A stretch of DNA of 6,894 nucleotides from QQUD01 sp039029915 (GTDB lineage: Bacteria > Chloroflexota > Anaerolineae > Promineifilales > Promineifilaceae), in the NCBI GenBank assembly GCA_039029915.1, contig JBCCFD010000431.1:1-6894 (forward strand). Direction: 5' to 3'. Below the pieces are notes generated by a model. The model did not search any database. It was given only the letters and a program-made list of their open reading frames with translations, and had not been told where the DNA came from. This document shows positions 5,036-6,894 of the stretch, one piece after another (positions within the stretch are counted from its first letter, which is position 1; each line of letters begins with the position of its first letter). The translations under genes were made by a program, and so were the position numbers.

Positions 5036-6580
5036 TTAAGGTGCTGTTGCGCTCTCCAAAATCACTTTACGGCCGTAAGCATCCTCAACGTGCTTCACCG
5101 CTTTTTTTTCGGCTTCCCAAATCTCGACGGCTGGATATTCATCCGCAATGAGAGTGATACGCATGTTGTGATCATCCCAAACGGCCGTAACGTCATCAAC
5201 ACGGCCGTTTCTGCCTCGCTCCAAATATTCTGATAAGCGCAAGATTGCCGAAAGCGAAAGTAAAATCTCTTTATCTTTTTGGTTCAATATCGATTTAAAT
5301 TCACGTCGGGAGGGCGTGCCTTGACGATGGTAACGAGTTAAGAGGGCCACCAGCGCTATTTCACGGGGCGTAAAACCGGGCAAACCGCTGTTCACAATCA
5401 ATGTTTGGGAATGTTTGTGATGGTCATGATAGCTAATAATGGTGCCCAAATCGTGAAGCAACGCGGCTGCATCTAGGAGTTCGCGTTCGGCAGGACCAAG
5501 CTTGTGAAGGGGTGCCAGCTGATTAAATAGTCGCCCAGCTAGATAGCGCACGTGCTGGGAGTGTGCTTTTTGATAATGATAGTTGCGAGCCATGTTCAGC
5601 ACGCCAAACCGCCTCACCTTCGTCACCACAGGATAAGTCAGGTGCTGCCAAAAGTATTCGAAGAATAGCCCTTCACGCAAGCCATTTTGGGAAATAGTGA
5701 TCGCTTGGACATTTAATCTTGCCATGATAGCTCGAATGACCAGCGCGCCTGGCAAAATGATGTCGGCCCGATCTTTGCTAAGACCACGAATCTGCTGTCG
5801 TTCTTTTAACGGCCGTTTTCTCAACAGCTCAATCGCTGCCTCAACCTCTTCTAGCTTCAGATGAAAGCCGTGCAGCGTGTTTAACGGATACGCTCGTTTC
5901 TCGGCTGCGATCTTAGCCAGATTTCTAATCGTTCCGCCTATGCCGATTACTGAATGATTTGAGGGGTCCTCAATATCAGTCAACCAATCAATCGTGTTTA
6001 GGTTTCGCTCTATATGAGCTTCGATTTTCGCAAAGGCATCGTTATCAATAGGGTCAGAATTTACAAATAGTTCAGTAAGCGCCAACGCCCCAAGGGGTAC
6101 GGATTGTCTTTCGTGAATTTGCTGATGTCGAACGGCCGTAACTTGGGCGCTCCCACCTCCAATGTCAACCACAAACCCATGCGCTAGAGGCACCTCATTT
6201 AAAACCCCAAGTGCGCCATAATACGCTTCTTCTTCCCCGCTCAATATTCGCAGCGGCAATTCAAGCTCTTGCTCCACTTGGGACGTAAACGCTTCTCCGT
6301 TTTCTGCATCACGCACCGCGCTTGTGGCAGAGGCAATGATGTGATCGATACCAGCGCTGTCGCAATACCGTTTGAATAGGCGCAAGGCAAAAGTGGCTCG
6401 GGCAATGGCGTCAGTGCTTAAACGGCCGTTTTCCATCCCCTGCCTTAGTCTTACCACCTCACGAATCTCATCGATAAGACGGTATGAATAGCCAGATACC
6501 GCCTGCATTACAATCATCCGAGCTGTGTTTGAGCCTAAATCAATAATAGCAATGCGCTGGGTTTTGCTGCTTGCGTCCAT
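5036..6580 (-). CDS. ppx: Ppx/GppA family exopolyphosphatase / pppGpp phosphatase
   Basis: A 514-residue protein, the usual length for two-domain Ppx/GppA enzymes. These release phosphate from polyphosphate chain ends and/or convert pppGpp to ppGpp in the cytoplasm. The N-terminal actin-like ATPase fold (about 9-315) shows AIIDLGSNTARMIV at 11-24 (phosphate-binding loop 1), ATSAVRDAENG at 85-95, SGEEEAYYG at 114-122 holding the catalytic glutamate region, VVDIGGGSAQV at 137-147 (loop 2) and GIGGTIRNLA at 213-222. The C-terminal domain is HD-like, with SQHV at 341-344, LLHDLG at 374-379 and YHDHHKHS at 384-391. I cannot tell exopolyphosphatase from pppGpp hydrolase activity by sequence alone. 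The start is bounded by an in-frame TGA 15 nt upstream. No Shine-Dalgarno is clear, and a -10-like hexamer ends 6 nt before the ATG. Six ACGGCCGT palindromes lie within the gene. Confidence 0.93.
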   Translation of the reverse strand: MDASSKTQRIAIIDLGSNTARMIVMQAVSGYSYRLIDEIREVVRLRQGMENGRLSTDAIARATFALRLFKRYCDSAGIDHIIASATSAVRDAENGEAFTSQVEQELELPLRILSGEEEAYYGALGVLNEVPLAHGFVVDIGGGSAQVTAVRHQQIHERQSVPLGALALTELFVNSDPIDNDAFAKIEAHIERNLNTIDWLTDIEDPSNHSVIGIGGTIRNLAKIAAEKRAYPLNTLHGFHLKLEEVEAAIELLRKRPLKERQQIRGLSKDRADIILPGALVIRAIMARLNVQAITISQNGLREGLFFEYFWQHLTYPVVTKVRRFGVLNMARNYHYQKAHSQHVRYLAGRLFNQLAPLHKLGPAERELLDAAALLHDLGTIISYHDHHKHSQTLIVNSGLPGFTPREIALVALLTRYHRQGTPSRREFKSILNQKDKEILLSLSAILRLSEYLERGRNGRVDDVTAVWDDHNMRITLIADEYPAVEIWEAEKKAVKHVEDAYGRKVILESATAP

Positions 6581-6586
6581 CTCGTT

Positions 6587-6615
6587 ATTTGATCATGAAA
6601 GAGAAATTCTGGCAA
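6587..6615 (-). promoter_or_regulatory. Candidate promoter of ppx, implying a leaderless mRNA
   Basis: On the minus strand TTGCCA (6610-6615, 5 of 6 to consensus) and TCAAAT (6587-6592, 4 of 6) are 17 nt apart. The -10 hexamer ends 6 nt before the ATG, as at dam. A GATC (6591-6594) overlaps the -10 hexamer, a position where adenine methylation could matter. Confidence 0.45.
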
Positions 6616-6625
6616 ATTCACGCCA

Positions 6626-6649
6626 CTCTGTAAAAACGTTTACACAGAG
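6626..6649. promoter_or_regulatory. Operator-like inverted repeat in the divergent ppx / small-gene region
   Basis: TGTAAA (6629-6634) and TTTACA (6639-6644) form a perfect dyad around 4 nt. It can also be read as a longer hairpin pairing CTCTG (6626-6630) with CAGAG (6645-6649), with a 2-nt bulge. It lies 46 bp upstream of the ppx start, just upstream of its candidate -35, and about 107 bp upstream of the small plus-strand gene. A dimeric regulator site is plausible; the regulator is not identifiable. Confidence 0.45.
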
Positions 6650-6755
6650 GAGTCACGTTTGTGTCACCCACAGATGCTATTCTTCAGACATCAAACAAAA
6701 CAAACGGATTGAATAAATCAAGACGTAACAGTAATTCAAAAAAGAGGTAAATAAG

Positions 6756-6894
6756 ATGTATCACCACACACACACAAATTTAATTTCAAATCAACACCAA
6801 CGTGACTTAGAAAAAATGGTTCGCCGCAATAAACGCACCGGCCGTAAATTCTCAAATCTTCGTAAAAACCTGACGGTATTGTTAGCCAGCCTTA
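6756..6894 (+). CDS. Small basic protein, N-terminal part (runs off right edge)
   Basis: An ATG at 6756 opens a frame of 46 codons still open at the window end. AGAGG at 6743-6747 lies 8 nt upstream, one of the best Shine-Dalgarno sequences in the window. The protein begins MYHHTHTNLISNQHQRDL and continues EKMVRRNKRTGRKFSNLRKN, then turns hydrophobic (LTVLLASL). The early part is His/Asn-rich; the middle is strongly basic (about 9 Arg/Lys in 20 residues) and could bind nucleic acid or anchor a following membrane segment. I do not recognise the family. It is the only plus-strand gene and is divergent from ppx. A GGCCGT, a near match to the repeated palindrome, lies in the basic stretch. Confidence 0.65.
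   Translation, partial: MYHHTHTNLISNQHQRDLEKMVRRNKRTGRKFSNLRKNLTVLLASL

Larger units (their letters stand above)
187..6429. repeat. Highly iterated palindrome ACGGCCGT, 13 exact copies
   Basis: Exact copies start at 187, 295, 786, 1753, 1843, 4594, 4806, 5069, 5181, 5201, 5809, 6132 and 6422. At random an 8-mer is expected about 0.1 times in this length. Every copy is inside a coding region: one in the glycoside-hydrolase-like gene, four in the propeller lipoprotein, two in dam and six in ppx. Frames vary: seven encode Thr-Ala-Val, five encode (Asn/Tyr)-Gly-Arg and one Arg-Pro, so protein conservation does not explain them. Four copies (295, 786, 1753, 6422) extend to the 12-bp palindrome AAACGGCCGTTT. 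Near matches occur at 523 and in the final gene. Confidence 0.85.

Noticed and set aside
4924..5233. Plus-strand open frames over the ppx-dam spacer and ppx 3' end
   Set aside because: They cross the octamer array and the end of ppx on the opposite strand; no start signals or protein features were seen.

Overview
The window looks like a stretch of bacterial chromosome, most probably from a Chloroflexota (Anaerolineae/Caldilineae-like) lineage. This rests on style rather than on a marker gene: secreted lipoproteins with long Thr/Pro/Ser or Glu/Pro linkers, a WD40/TolB-like propeller lipoprotein, a Ppx/GppA phosphatase, moderate GC with AT-rich spacers, and many copies of a short GC palindrome. 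The placement is an inference.

Layout, left to right. At 1-260 (minus) is the N-terminal 86 codons of a secreted, probably glycoside-hydrolase-like protein that runs off the left edge. Just upstream of it, 12 bp apart and probably co-transcribed, is a propeller lipoprotein at 273-1925 (minus). A hairpin with a U-tract at 2001-2045 separates this pair from a non-coding, hairpin-rich stretch (2046-2454). Next is a lipoprotein with twelve 8-residue EEPTxEPx repeats and a C-terminal beta-rich domain (2455-3378, minus). A 710-bp spacer (3379-4088) follows, holding one long perfect inverted repeat and three degenerate copies of a CCTTCGACAGGCTCAG-type repeat. Then come a D12-class (Dam/DpnM-like) adenine methyltransferase (4089-4922, minus), a 113-bp spacer built largely of inverted octamer arrays, and a Ppx/GppA-type exopolyphosphatase/pppGpp phosphatase (5036-6580, minus). 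A divergent intergenic region contains an operator-like inverted repeat. At the right edge is the start of a small basic protein on the plus strand (6756-6894, partial), with a good Shine-Dalgarno sequence.

Functionally the left half is cell-surface: two lipoproteins and one secreted enzyme candidate. The right half is intracellular: DNA methylation and polyphosphate/alarmone metabolism. No restriction endonuclease, transposase, CRISPR array, tRNA or rRNA was seen.

The strongest unexplained signal is the 8-bp palindrome ACGGCCGT, found 13 times in 6.9 kb where about 0.1 would be expected at random. All 13 lie inside coding regions, in all three reading frames. This resembles the highly iterated palindrome (HIP1) phenomenon of cyanobacteria but with a different sequence. 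Secondary signals are the inverted 8-bp-period array between ppx and dam, matching promoter layouts of ppx and dam that suggest leaderless mRNAs, and a hairpin-rich leader-like region ahead of the propeller lipoprotein.
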